DNA of 64,000 bases, taken from the NCBI GenBank assembly GCA_951394045.1, contig OX595991.1, positions 2,790,001-2,854,000 of the forward strand, in the 5' to 3' direction. Positions 29,041-40,198 of the stretch are shown here, one piece after another. Under the pieces are notes generated by a model. That model worked only from the letters and a program-made list of their open reading frames with translations, did not search any database and was not told the DNA's origin. A program made the translations under genes and the position numbers. This stretch comes from Nitzschia sp. DOCU1. Its lineage: Eukaryota; Bacillariophyta; Bacillariophyceae; Bacillariales; Bacillariaceae. Position 1 is the stretch's first letter. Each line of letters starts with the position of its first letter.

Positions 29041-31788
29041 TCAAAAACCCTTGCTGGTACCTGCCGATTTCTCGTGCGCGTTGGACAATGTTCGATGAAG
29101 TTCTTTGCTGTTGGGTCCTTTGGCTCGCCTGGCTTCATCTTCGGGGGTATTTTTCCATCGATCCTTGAGCGAAAGGTCCGCTCCATACGATGACAAGACT
29201 CGTATTGCGGCCACATTCCCTTCGGCGGCAGCCACATGCGCCGCCGTTCGCTTGTCGTAGTCTGCGGCATTCACCTGAATACCAGCTTCCAAAAGGCGTC
29301 TCAACAAGACTATATCGCCGTCAAAGACGGCTTGACACAAAACCGACGCGGCGAGACTCTCTGGCATACAGAGTTTGCCGCCTCGCTCCAACAAAACTTT
29401 CATTGTAACATCGTTACCATTTTTGACGGCTTCCAAGAGAGCCGTCGAGCCATGCATATCAATCAAATTGGGATCGGCCTACAAGCGAGCACGTGCCAAG
29501 GAAGGAATAGGATGAGTCTTTTGTGACCGTGCTCAAATGGAATCGTAGAGCAAGCACTTACCTTGTAATCCAAAAGCATTCGGACTACATCCGTGTTGCC
29601 TTTCATGGCGGCAACCATGAGGGCTGTCCGCTGGTCGTAACTATATAGGAGCGATTGTTAGATTCCGCATTGCGTCACCCCCAAGGTTTTGTTTCCCGTC
29701 GGCGACTTACTCTGCATTGTTTGGATCGAAGCCTTGGTCACACATGAGTGCTATAGTATTCGTGTCACCACGGGACGCCGCAAAAAGGAGCCTCGTTGTC
29801 TGGTCATCTAATTGCTTTTCCATGTGCATCTTGACCAGATCTGCAACCGCAGTTAATGCTTCTCTTCGATGTTGTACTTTTGTTGACAAAGTGGCTTCTT
29901 CCACTACGTCAGTATCAAAAATCATTGAACCGTAGCTACCGGTTTCAATATCTGTTTCGGCGATGGTATGGCGACTTTGGTCTACTGGATCAAAGACAGA
30001 TCCCGCCCGGAGAACCTCCAAACTTCGAGGCAGGGCAACTTCCATGGCTTGGACTTTGGTCAGGAGATTGGTCAGAATTTTACCAACGGATCCGGGGTGG
30101 TCTTGCGCCAGCATTTTATATGCCGCCTGTGACATTGTCAAAGTCTTGCAAACAGTGAGACACGCCACTGAGTCTACTTGTGGAGATTCCGTAAAGAACC
30201 CTACTGCACCAATGAAATCGCCGGCTTCTAATTTGCGTCGCCGCAAATGCTCGTCCACATCAAATTCTTCATCACAGAAAGAGTCAAATGTAGGTAGTGG
30301 TTGTTGAAGAGCCACTGTGAGGGCTCCACCTCGTACATCATCTGGCGTCGTGATTTCTGCCACGCCACCGACGAGCAGAAACAAGTCCGAGAGAATGGAT
30401 CCTCGCTCGACGATTTCCTCGCCGGGGCTGAAAATTTCGACCGTACATGACGCCAAAAAAGCATCCACAAACTGGGGACGGACTCCTGTCATCAGCTCAG
30501 TATGAATCAGTGGTTCCAAATAGAGTTTGCGTAGAATCTTTCGACGGAGTGCACTTGGGAAATGCTTGAGTACTTGCTCATCTGAAATCTCCCGGTTGTT
30601 GAATTCGAGTCGCAACTGACTTTTCAGCTTTTTCAAAAACGCCTCGTCAAAATTATTCATTTCTCCATATTGTTGTAGCGTCTGCAAGGAATCGCGAAAC
30701 TCTCCAGTCTTCTCGTCGCCCTTGACGATCAATAATGTTATGGAACCAATGATCCAGGCGGCTACAACGACATTTACCAGCATGAAGAAGCTACCCCAGA
30801 GTTGTTCGGTTGAGTTTGCGGGTGAAAAGTCTCCGTACCTGCATGGCAATGAGTAAGATTGTCACAGAGACCTGTGAACATATACCTCCGATTCCAACTT
30901 TACTTACCCAACGGTGCAAAATGTGACAATCGACTAATCAAGAGGAGTGCGCAGATATGGTGTAAGAAACTGCGCATCTCAAATCGTTGGCGCAAACGCG
31001 GCAATTAGAATGCTCACCATATACAATGAAGTAACGTATCTATCCAGACCGTCCATATCCGACACAAGAGGACCCAGCCAAGTCTTTTGGTCAAAATTGT
31101 GCAGTCGAGCGAGGAAGTACATTGTACAAGCCTCAATGTGTGTCAACGCCAGGACTGCCCCAAAGTTCCTCAGCATAGTGAACCACAGAAGCGAAACGCG
31201 AGCATCATATTGTAGTATATCTGACAGCTTCTTCATACGATGTAACCGCACAAAGTGAAGTATTCGTACGACTGATATAAGGAGAGCAGTCTCCCCTCGC
31301 TGGCCCAACAGACCGAACGCCAGTAAGGTGACCGTCTCGAAGGGAAAGACTCCAATCAAGTCTACCCAGAACATTTTTTTCAGGTACTCTCGGATAATTT
31401 CCTCTCTTTCAAAAACAATGAGCTCATTCTTGTAGAAGACCAAGTTGAAATTGACAAAGATGTCCACCGTAAAGATCGAAGTTAACAACAATTCGATCAC
31501 GCCAGAAATTTCATTGAAAGTCCCCGGCGCTTTCTGAAACGCAATTTGGAAAGGACCAAAAAAGACAGTAGCGATAGCCCCAATAGCCGTAATCGCCCAC
31601 CAAATCTTGTAGGTTGGATTCCATGGAAAGAACACCCCGCGAATATTGGCCTTCTCAATCATTTTCTGATCCGAAAAGGTGTGCCCTTCGCCTATCACCC
31701 CGACGGGCCGCGATTTCAAGAGCTCCAGCGCTTCGCGGGACGCCCCCCGCCTATGCTTCTTCACAAGTGGCTCTCGATCACTGCTCAT
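29041..31788 (-). CDS. Shaker-type K+ channel with cyclic-nucleotide-binding-like domain and ankyrin repeats
   Basis: Five exons (31,018-31,788; 30,908-30,933; 29,711-30,838; 29,562-29,640; 29,041-29,478) with GT-AG introns of 84, 69, 70 and 83 nt give 813 residues. S1-S5 lie at about 62-82, 95-118, 138-158, 170-190 (Arg/His/Lys-bearing S4, V-V-R-I-L-H-F-V-R-L-H-R-M-K-K-L) and 198-225. The pore filter T-V-G-Y-G-D spans the exon 2/3 junction at about 263-268 and marks K+ selectivity. S6, a C-linker and a cyclic-nucleotide-binding fold (about 380-490) follow, then ankyrin repeats (about 590-800), as in plant AKT/SKOR channels. The phosphate-binding cassette reads G-A-V-G-F-F-T-E-S-P-Q-V-D-S and lacks the usual Arg, so nucleotide binding is doubtful. 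Expected in plasma or vacuolar membrane. Confidence 0.9.
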
Positions 31789-32216
31789 GGTTGCTCATGT
31801 AAACGATGTTGAAACAAATGCAACGCGTGATGGCAAAACGAAGTGAATGGGGAATCGATGCGGCTGCCGAGAAATGAAGTGTGCGGATCTTCAACACATC
31901 ACCCCTATCGCGCCCGTCAGCCTTGAAGCGCGAAACTTCCGAGAATCGAAGCGGAAGATTGCTTTGCCCGCCTGCCCCCCGCCCGGCGACTACGGTAGGT
32001 AGTTCGACTACCCCGAACACTTACTGAATGTGGCTCTAGAGGTTACAACCTCGAGGTACTGATGGTACTTCCAAGCCATAGTCCGATAGATCGTTATTCA
32101 ATGGCCAGGTCTCTCCTAGATTCAAAGCTAGCTATTTGAAAAGGACTGTACTCATTTTCTCTATTAATGCCCGTTCGTAATGCTTGCTTTCTACTTGTCG
32201 TCAGTAGCGTTTTCTA
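31789..32216. other. Intergenic: upstream of the K+ channel
   Basis: About 430 bases between two minus-strand genes. This is the likely promoter of the channel and the 3' flank of the RING gene. No element is recognised. Confidence 0.35.
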
Positions 32217-34070
32217 CTAGACCAAAAAGTCAATGGGGCTCGAGCTTGGATTCTGCGCGGCAAGATCAAATACTTGCTTGACAAAACCAATCGAACGACT
32301 TGTAGCCCCTTCACGCTCCAAGCGCTCGCAATGTTCCTTTCCGAGCTCTGCCCAGTCAACAACCACCGTGCTATTGCGATATCGCTCCAGCATGGCGGCG
32401 TTGATGTAGAGTTGATCGTGACCATATCCTGACATGATCCATTCTTCGTTACGGTCGGGCTCCTTTTGTTCTTCTTGCTTCGCTTCATCTTGTTTTTCCT
32501 CTTCCTCCTTGGGAGGCACGTAGACAGGCACAGGAGGCGGACGATGTGGATTAGGGCGTCGAGGCGGTCGTGGTCTTGCGCGACGCTCTTTACACCATTC
32601 ACATTGAATGCCTCCCTTTAGAATAATCATGTATTCGGTATCAAAGTACATGGTCAATTTCCAACGTACATTTTCGTTCCACGAGATACCAAAGTCCTGT
32701 TCCCACTCAATGCTGCAAGTTAATTTCCGTTCCTCTTGATCCCACACCAAATCATGAAAGTTTACCCGCGTCGGCAGGGGAGTTCCATCGTCCATGGGCG
32801 GTAAATCGCGGCAAGCAGGGTGTTGGTAGGACAAGAACGAGTTGGTCGGTGACAGAAAGTGATACGATGCACTTCCGACGAACAATCGTTTGCAAAAAAC
32901 ATTCCCCCAAATCGAGTCTCCATTGTATCTAGGAACTGAATTATCCTCAAACGTCGCATCAAGGCGCTGATACAGCTGCTTGTCAGGGCCCATTCCAAAC
33001 AAAATCACGTGAGGAGTGGGCACGGGTCCAATGGTCTGTCGTTCCCAGTAAACCTGTGGGAAATCTTTGCTTGTCGTAGTCCACCGAATTTTGGCTCCCA
33101 CAGCTGGCCCCATTGGTTCTTTGATCAAATCTACACCTTCTCGGACCGTCTGACTGTGTTTTGATCTCGGCCATCGAATGGTGGGATGTTTGGGGTCTTC
33201 AAAGTTCAAATAAAAGGGCCACCCCGACTGTCGATATTCATTGTTCCTCACTTGAATTTCGGCCCGTTTCTCTTCTCCCTTGACCATCCATGATATCGTC
33301 CAGCGACCGTCAAAAGGAAATCGGCATAGTTGACGTTGCTCCGTAGTATACTCCGCTGGGAGTGTTTTATCGTCTAGATGCCTATCGCGTCGCATATGGA
33401 TTTGCCCGCATCGAAGGAATCGATAGTCGGGTGGAAATCCCAGAACGACATCCCATTCATAGCTACCATTCAACCGACTAGGAGCCCAAGAAATCGTTCC
33501 GTGAAATGTCCGCGAAGCTTTGTGAAAATGTGAGCCTGGTTCAAAGTACTTGACTTGAGGCGCAATCTGTCCATTTTCCAAACGCCAACGTTCCTTGTCT
33601 TTTTGCAAGGGAATAGCAATGTTCAGGAATGGTCGTTCCTGTTGATTCGTCTTTATTTTCGACCAGTCCCAATGGAAACTTAATTGTCCCACTTTACCAT
33701 GGTACGGAACGTAGACAGCATCTTTCAATGGCGGCGGATCTTCTCCATCATTCTGGCTTTCAAAATAATTCGTGTCTTTGGGATACAAAAGTTTTCCCGA
33801 ATCTTGATCAACCAATTCAAAGAGTGATAATTCACGCCGACACATGGGACATCGACCCAATGTCGGTGCGGAGAGGTGCGTATCTGCCTTGGACGGAGGA
33901 GGCCATCGGCTTTGTTCTCCGTTGGCATTGAGAATTTGTTCCATACATTCAATGCACGTGGAATGGCGGCAGGGACCGCAGACCAGAGTTTCGACTAGCG
34001 TCAAACATACTGGACACGATCGTTCGTCGTCTTCAGAATGATCATCGTCGTTTTCCGGGGAGGGAGACAT
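32217..34070 (-). CDS. RING-finger protein, likely E3 ubiquitin ligase
   Basis: 617 residues from the ATG at 34,070. A longer frame exists upstream but begins with TTG and adds unstructured sequence, so I took the ATG that precedes an acidic tail and the zinc finger. The RING lies at about 18-80: C-P-V-C, then C-R-H-S-T-C-I-E-C, then C-P-M-C-R after an insert of about 30 residues. Next comes a large beta-rich region (about 130-500, many Trp, Tyr and Asp) with repeated F-H-W-D-W/I-S-W-like strands, unlike domains I know. A Pro/Arg then Glu/Lys-rich segment (about 505-545) and a helical C-terminus (L-E-R-Y-R-N-S-T-V-V-V-D-W-A) end the protein. Ligase activity is inferred from the RING alone. 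Confidence 0.7.
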   Translation of the reverse strand: MSPSPENDDDHSEDDERSCPVCLTLVETLVCGPCRHSTCIECMEQILNANGEQSRWPPPSKADTHLSAPTLGRCPMCRRELSLFELVDQDSGKLLYPKDTNYFESQNDGEDPPPLKDAVYVPYHGKVGQLSFHWDWSKIKTNQQERPFLNIAIPLQKDKERWRLENGQIAPQVKYFEPGSHFHKASRTFHGTISWAPSRLNGSYEWDVVLGFPPDYRFLRCGQIHMRRDRHLDDKTLPAEYTTEQRQLCRFPFDGRWTISWMVKGEEKRAEIQVRNNEYRQSGWPFYLNFEDPKHPTIRWPRSKHSQTVREGVDLIKEPMGPAVGAKIRWTTTSKDFPQVYWERQTIGPVPTPHVILFGMGPDKQLYQRLDATFEDNSVPRYNGDSIWGNVFCKRLFVGSASYHFLSPTNSFLSYQHPACRDLPPMDDGTPLPTRVNFHDLVWDQEERKLTCSIEWEQDFGISWNENVRWKLTMYFDTEYMIILKGGIQCEWCKERRARPRPPRRPNPHRPPPVPVYVPPKEEEEKQDEAKQEEQKEPDRNEEWIMSGYGHDQLYINAAMLERYRNSTVVVDWAELGKEHCERLEREGATSRSIGFVKQVFDLAAQNPSSSPIDFLV

Positions 34071-34728
34071 GGTAGTGTAAAGGGTAATGAAAGGAATCTC
34101 TTGGAAGTTATGTTGCATGTATTGTGGTCGGATGCCACATGACACGATCGATGGGTCATTTTGCGAGATCTGTCGGTGGCAGGTCTCAAAAAGGGGGATT
34201 AACGGGGCAAACAAGATGGATGATTCCCTCGAATCATGAACAGGACTGAACTGGGACTCGGCCGCTGTTCGCATTTTATTGTAGGAATCAAACTTTCGCT
34301 CTATGTATAGAACTTGGGGTAATCGCTTGAAAACAGATTCCAAATGTTCCAAATCTTGCTATTGTAACTGATTCGTTTCGTTCAAAGCTTTGTACACGTT
34401 ATGAAATGACCGAGCAGCAGCTTGAGCAACGAACTAGTACGTCAAATACCCGAAACCGCAAAAGTCTCGTTGAAACTCTATTGCAGGCTCTAATCGCTGT
34501 AATTAACTAAATGCTACTGCCGGTAATCGAGATCATACTACACGCATTGCCCCTGAAACGTGGCTCTGAACAAGGCACAAAAGGAAGCTCGTCCCGTCGG
34601 CTCGGACTGACTACAAACCGAAGACGCGATCTATCTCCTTTCCAATACTACAGTCATGCCTAGCTACTACATCGTATAGGTAGCGTGTTCTAAACAGCGT
34701 ATTTTCTTCTTGACAATAAAATCGATGA
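34071..34728. other. Intergenic, no gene recognised
   Basis: Upstream flank of the RING gene and downstream flank of the Get1-like gene, both on the minus strand. The longest frame on this strand is the TTG-started extension of the RING gene. Nothing else is supported. Confidence 0.35.
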
Positions 34729-35364
34729 TTAGATTAATAATAGCGCTTCCACTCCGTCAAGAATCTTGCTCATTGTCGTTTGCGCGGACCAAAAGACCAA
34801 CAGGGCACCGACACTTGACTTTGGATTGGCTAATCCCCACTTTGAGATACGAACACCAATTCCCACAAAGCTCAGCGGAAATAAAAAGGATTGCATGGCC
34901 CGTTCCGCAGCCACTGCGGCTTGTTCCACTGTGAATAATTCTCCCGAATTTGGTGGTGTCACCATGAGCGGTGAGAACTCCAACAGAGGAATTCCATAAT
35001 ACACAAACAAAATGATAGCACACAATCCCAGATTTAGATTGCGTGACAGTTTTTCCCAGACCGCCAGGTCCGCTTGTCGCGCTTCTGCTAGCGCCGCAAG
35101 TTCCTTTTCTTCCGCCAACATTTGTCGTTCCAGTTTGGACGTTTCCACAAAGGCAGGAATGCCCTTGTCTCGGGATATCTTGACTTTCTTTTCGAGATCC
35201 TTCAGCTTTAATTCACGTAGTTTGACCGACGTGGGCTTTTTCTTGTGGTTCCAGAGAATGGCACGCAACAAGATTTCCCACGTGGCGCCGGCCACTAACA
35301 GCAGGAACATGTCCGCGGATCGGATACTGGCCAGAGGAATTTCGGGGTGTGGAATAAAGCCCAT
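34729..35364 (-). CDS. Get1/WRB-like receptor for tail-anchored protein insertion
   Basis: 211 residues from the ATG at 35,364 (the frame begins three codons earlier at a GTG). The layout is that of Get1/WRB (CHD5 family). A first hydrophobic segment (about 20-38) is followed by a long charged coiled coil (about 45-112) rich in Lys, Glu and Leu, with K-L-E-R-Q-M-L-A-E-E-K-E-L and D-L-A-V-W-E-K-L-S-R-N-L-N (family consensus has a similar F-A-K-W-A-K-L-x-R-K). Two further segments lie at about 115-135 and 165-200. In yeast and animals the coiled coil receives tail-anchored proteins from the Get3/TRC40 ATPase at the ER. No partner gene is nearby. Identification is by architecture and coiled-coil motifs. 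Confidence 0.65.
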   Translation of the reverse strand: MGFIPHPEIPLASIRSADMFLLLVAGATWEILLRAILWNHKKKPTSVKLRELKLKDLEKKVKISRDKGIPAFVETSKLERQMLAEEKELAALAEARQADLAVWEKLSRNLNLGLCAIILFVYYGIPLLEFSPLMVTPPNSGELFTVEQAAVAAERAMQSFLFPLSFVGIGVRISKWGLANPKSSVGALLVFWSAQTTMSKILDGVEALLLI

Positions 35365-36254
35365 TTTGGTCACGAAAAAAGCACAGCCGTCTCAATGCGA
35401 AATACGCTCTAGCTAATCTCTGCAGCAACAGTCCACTTGGATTCAACAACCAATGTGTATAATGGCAACAAAGCTAGGAAAGTGTGATAATGTCAATGGA
35501 AGACAACCGCAGCGAGCGGACGACGGGCTCTCTCCCGCTGATGGCCATGTCTGTCTGTCTGTCTGTCTGTCAATGCGTGCGTCGGCGGCGACCCCCGAGC
35601 GAGGCGGCCCGATGGCTTTGTTCGTCGTACGATAGTCGCATGCGCGATTGGGTGCGATGCTGGGTCGACAGAGTCAATCGGCATCAAATAGCGCTAACTT
35701 CGCCGGGTTTCGATCGCACGAACCCCGCTAGCTCGTTCGTTGGATCGCTTCGCAGAGGCGAGCATCTACAGCGGTACTTTTGTCTCCGATCATCGACGAC
35801 AAGATCTCTCCAAGCAGTCACTCATCAATTTCTATTTAAGGCTACCGGTGCTTATGTTATTTAACGAACATGCAAGACTCGATGGAGAAGAAACAAAATC
35901 ACGAATAACAACCTGTGCATGAACCAAAAAGAAACTCTTCTTGGTGACGGTAGCGTCATTCATGCCGGTTTCTGGGCATAGAAAAACAGTACCTGGTAAT
36001 ACCGGTAGTTGAATCCCTGTTTTAAAGTATATAGCCCCTACAGAGAATTGTGTGAGGCTCTGTTCTTAACTGGGTTTCTGTCTAATGGTACCTTGCACTA
36101 CAAATAGCTGAAAGCGAATGCGAGATCACTAGGAAAGGACAAATGCTCCGAACTCTTCGGAAGAATATTTAAGACACAAGGTATTATGTGGTACTGAAAT
36201 TCACCGGTGCTGAAGTATATAACCCCAAAGTTCGGTACTAAAGTTCGATGGTGA
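35365..36254. other. Intergenic with a (TGTC)n microsatellite
   Basis: A (TGTC)/(CTGT) run lies at about 35,548-35,571. Two related short blocks with TATA-like cores occur at about 36,025 (AAGTATATAGCCCC) and 36,209 (AAGTATATAACCCC). The second lies 45 bases upstream of the ATG at 36,255 and could be a core promoter element. No gene is recognised. Confidence 0.4.
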
Positions 36255-37196
36255 ATGTTTCCCTGGATGCGTGGAAAAATCGAGCCATCGTTGAACCAGG
36301 GGCAAGAAAACGAGAAATTTTTGTTTCTCCCCTGCCGTGCTGGTTCCTCGAATCCGTTTTTCGCCAATAGTTCAATCGCGGCTAGTTGCACAATAGAATC
36401 CCATGGTGGTTGTGATCAATCGACTCCCACCAAACTCATCGCATTTGAACATTTGACTCCCACACAAGTTCACGATTTGAGAAGTAGTATGACTGCCATT
36501 GTATCGCCTCCTCAGGATCGCATAAGAAAGACAGCGTCGGTGGAAGAATCGAACGAGACAATGGATAACACCATGGTGGTTCCTCAACACCACCGCGAGG
36601 AAAAGTCGGTAGTTTGTTCGGATGTTTCGGATTATACATCCATCACTGAAGATTCATCCAATTCATCATCGAGCTTTTCCAGCGATGCCACTGATCTTCT
36701 GACATCGGCTACGGTGCCTCTGCAGTTGAAAAGCCAACAGGAGACGGATAACAACGCCTGCATCAACTTGGGTCGGGCCATTCGTTTCGCAGCAGAGGTT
36801 CAATACCACAGTATCCTCCATCGCCTTGATTATTCCCCAGAAGAAAAGTCGGCGTGCTGGTATGTTCAGCGCGAGTTTGTAGCTGTTCGGGAGGAAGCGC
36901 AAGCCTTGATTGACTTGATCGAGAGTGGCGCGGAGATCCCCGATGACGATGACCTGCCATCACCACGCGGCTTGGAAAATTACTTTACGAGTGGAGCACG
37001 AGTGGCCATTTTGAACCACAGCTATGCCGTGAATGCAGTGCTAACAGAGCAGTGTCAGCAGCAGTTGGCGGGCATTAACGATGACAAGGCGATTGCGAAG
37101 ATGTACCGCAAGGTGAGCCTTCGGTGCCGATTCCCTGCTCGCATGCAGGCTCTGGTAGACCAGGAAGAAGCCTTGGATAAATCATCAGCATGTTGA
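36255..37196 (+). CDS. Unknown protein of a diatom-type family
   Basis: 313 residues from an ATG; later ATGs (for example at S-S-M-T-A-I-V) are alternatives because the first ~75 residues look weakly constrained. A Ser/Asp-rich disordered middle precedes a domain of about 130 residues. It starts I-R-F-A-A-E-V-Q-Y-H-S-I-L-H-R-L-D-Y-S-P-E-E, then carries C-W-Y-V-Q-R-E and S-P-R-G-L-E-N-Y-F. The arrangement of an R/K-F-x-x-x-V strand, an H-R-x-D-Y-T/S-x-E-E block, C-W-Y and R-G-L-E is one I associate with a large family of short unknown proteins in diatoms (recalled, not searched). Function unknown. Confidence 0.6.
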   Translation: MFPWMRGKIEPSLNQGQENEKFLFLPCRAGSSNPFFANSSIAASCTIESHGGCDQSTPTKLIAFEHLTPTQVHDLRSSMTAIVSPPQDRIRKTASVEESNETMDNTMVVPQHHREEKSVVCSDVSDYTSITEDSSNSSSSFSSDATDLLTSATVPLQLKSQQETDNNACINLGRAIRFAAEVQYHSILHRLDYSPEEKSACWYVQREFVAVREEAQALIDLIESGAEIPDDDDLPSPRGLENYFTSGARVAILNHSYAVNAVLTEQCQQQLAGINDDKAIAKMYRKVSLRCRFPARMQALVDQEEALDKSSAC

Positions 37197-37797
37197 TGCA
37201 GATCTGGGTCGCTCCCTACTAACTGTCTTCTTACAGAATGACAGTGTGCGAACATCAACTATCAAGCAACCTGCCAAAGATGACTTTGCCACAGACTAGT
37301 TACGATAAACTAGAATCATTTGGGGAATAACAAGTACGCCAGATATAGCATTAAAGGAAGGAGTTTCTCCGTGATAGAGTTTTGTTGATTAGTGCTTATG
37401 ACTACAACCAGCGGGGCGTTGGCGCACTTGACCTTCTTCCAGTGAGCGCGCTTTGCTAACTACCCCGTCCTGAAAGAGGCCGCCTCCGGACACTAGCTCG
37501 GTCTCTACTGACCCAATTCCAGAGTGCGTCGAAGATCTTCAGTCACAATGCAGCAGCCAAAGTCTGGCTCAGTTTGCTCAAAGTCTTCTAATATGACCGC
37601 AACTGTTAAGTCGTCCTGCCATCACCACCTGTTGGATAGCATTTCAAACAGCGTCTTTGGTACTTGCACAAGGTAGTTTCTTGATAGATGTTATTGTGGG
37701 GGTCGGACGGTCGATCTCCACTCGAGGGGCACACCCTCAAACATTCCGGCGCTGATCAAAGTGGTTCGTTTTCCTTCTCGGTCAGCCAAAACTTTGA
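37197..37797. other. Intergenic between convergent genes
   Basis: About 600 bases between a plus-strand gene end and a minus-strand gene end. No gene or repeat is recognised. Confidence 0.35.
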
Positions 37798-39397
37798 TCA
37801 TGCTGGAAGCAGACTCTTCCCGTCGGCATCTTCTTCGTAGTCGTCATCGATCGTCTCACTCCTTTTGGGAGCCGTGAACGAAACTGCGAATAAACCCAGA
37901 CTGTAAAGGAAGGTCCCGAGCACAAACATGGTACCAGGACCAGCAAAGCGGAAGTTATGGTAGACGTAGTTGAAGCATACCGGACCAATCGCTTCTGCCA
38001 ACGATGTCAAGGAGAAAAGCGCCCCTTGGATTCTCCCCTGCTCCGTGTCGGCCACGCATTTGGATGCCAAAGATGAGAGCAGTGGGTTGTTGGTGTTGGT
38101 CAATTGTGATAGGCATAGCCCAAAGTACAACAGCCACTTTACCGGCGCAAAGCCGTAAATGAGATTGTGGATTGTACCAGAGCAGAAACTAACAATCAAA
38201 AGCCGTCGCTCTCCCAAGAGGGATATCAGATATTTGAGAAGGACAGCCTGGATCATCACACCAAACATACCGGTGACAAACATCATACCCGCCACGTCGC
38301 GATCCGTCACTCCAAGATTATTCTCCACGTAGAAAAAGAACAAAATAATATCGCCACTAAAGACCATCTTGCTCAAAAACGCGCCGATCGACAGCAGGAT
38401 GAGTTGCTTGCTTCGGAGCAAAATAGCCATATCTCGGAATGGACGCCAAACAATCTCGCCAATTTGTGCGACTGAAAACGTCTCAATCTTGATATCGTGA
38501 TCTCCACCTTGGTTCATTATTGATTCAGCAGCCTCGATTCGCTTTTCTAACGGGAGGGTCTCGGGTAAAAAGAAGATTGCAATCAATAAAGCCGATATTC
38601 GAACGCAACTCGAAAATATGGCAATATGTAAATGACTCATTACCGCCGCGAAAAAGGGAGCAATGGCGATACCACCCATGAAGGAACCAAAGAAAAGCCC
38701 ATATGCTGCAGCACGATGTTTCTGCGAAATAACGTCGGAAAGTTGCGTGAAACCAATTGACAAAATGTGAATGATACTGGAAAGGCTCTCTGCCGCAAAA
38801 AACCATGATGGGTTGAGGCTATGATATGTTTGAATCAACAGGAAAGCAACAGGAGATAGTGACAAAAAGAAAAGGGACAAGATTTGGATATCTGTATTGA
38901 CCAAACGTAACTTTGAGACTGACGTGGAAAAGAAATTCACATACTCTTCTCGAACACGCACCTCGTCGACCATGTACATCCGCATAGCTTCCAGCCACCG
39001 AGTTGGATAGAAGAGCCGCCAAATACCTCGCCAGGGCAGCATACGACGCTACTGTTTGCGCGTGTTCCGCTCCTTGTAAACATGCTAATGGCTTGTTGGA
39101 GGCAAAAGAATTGCATAGGCCCCCTTCCGCATCATAACCGTACAGAATTTCCGCGTATCGTTGCGTGGCGACCTGTGGGATCACGCCAATCAAGGAGCCG
39201 ATTCCAAGCGCTGTCAGAAAGCCCAACAAAACAACCAGAGAGCCCCCCTTGGAGTGTCGAAACTCGGCCAGGAATGTCTTGTACACCACGAACGACGAGC
39301 CACGACGTGATCGGTACGCCCGTCGCCGGACCTTGACGACGCTTGCTTCTTCGTTGCCTCCTCGGGTCACAGAACCATAGCCTTCATGCATCGTCAT
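37798..39397 (-). CDS. MFS transporter (TetA/HIAT1-like), two exons
   Basis: Exon 1 is 38,962-39,397 and exon 2 is 37,798-38,918, giving 518 residues. The ATG at 39,397 is chosen; the open frame extends upstream to a TTG. Exon 1 ends after the major-facilitator loop motif G-S-Y-A-D-V-H-G-R-R, between TM2 and TM3. A GTGCGT donor and TCAG acceptor define an intron of only 43 nt, and the splice restores the frame; a frameshift is the alternative. About 12 hydrophobic segments are present. The C-terminal half has E-Q-G-R-I-Q-G-A-L-F-S-L-T-S-L-A-E-A-I-G-P, a hallmark of TetA and HIAT1-type transporters. The substrate cannot be inferred; it may be a small organic solute. Confidence 0.75.
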
Positions 39398-40198
39398 GGC
39401 ATCCACAATTTCGTCAAGATGATTCCTCGGTCTGCCTAAGTGATGCAAGTGACCATGGTAGCCGGTAGCTAGTGAGTTGGTGAAGCTACAGTAGCCTGGA
39501 AGTGATGCGAATGATCTGCAAGCAGAACGTGAAATCGAACCTGTACGCGTTTCGTGCGTGTCGGAGGGAGAAAAAGCTTCGCCAGAACCAGTCTAGCGAG
39601 TCGTCTCATGCTCACGGCGCGCGGGAGGCGTCGTCGTCACGCACGACGGCCGGACGGCGTCTGTGCCTCACCCCGTATTGGTCGAATGAGTCAGAGCGAT
39701 ATCTTTGCTTGCTTGCTTTTCTGGATCTTGCTCTTTCTTCGTCACCCATCATCGGCTAGAGCGGCTGAAGCTGTTGCCATTATCACCACAATCCTCATCG
39801 ACCATGGGATATCAGCGCTTTGTGAGTACATTGAGTCTATAACAATGTAATCTAGCTAGCGGGCTGGTGGCCCACGTCCATTGGAAATGCCCCGGCCAGG
39901 GACGATGGAGCGAAGTTAATCATGTGGATGCGCTCTTCTCGCGTGCCTCGCCTGTCGGATTTTCAAGTGTACCTACACTGAAATTGGACACGCTGTGAAA
40001 TTTTCGAACGCCCAATCGAAACAACGACGAAAAAAGATATGATACAACTCAGAACTAGATGTTATTCCACGCCCCAAAACGTATGGTGGAGTATGCATCC
40101 GGAAAGGGCCTAACCCGAAACGCAGATTTCACCAAAACGTTTCGCGCCACAATTTCGGCAGTATCGCACCATTGAAAGCAATCAACATCATTATCACC
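39398..40198. promoter_or_regulatory. Divergent intergenic region
   Basis: About 800 bases between the MFS transporter (minus) and the ZNFX1-like gene (plus). A plus-strand frame at about 39,554-39,850 has one hydrophobic segment but no start context or homology I recognise, so I did not call it a gene. Confidence 0.35.

Noticed and set aside
39502..39850. Plus-strand frames of 85-98 codons between the MFS and ZNFX1-like genes, one with a hydrophobic stretch
   Set aside because: No recognisable domain, mutually overlapping frames, and the region is promoter space for two divergent genes.
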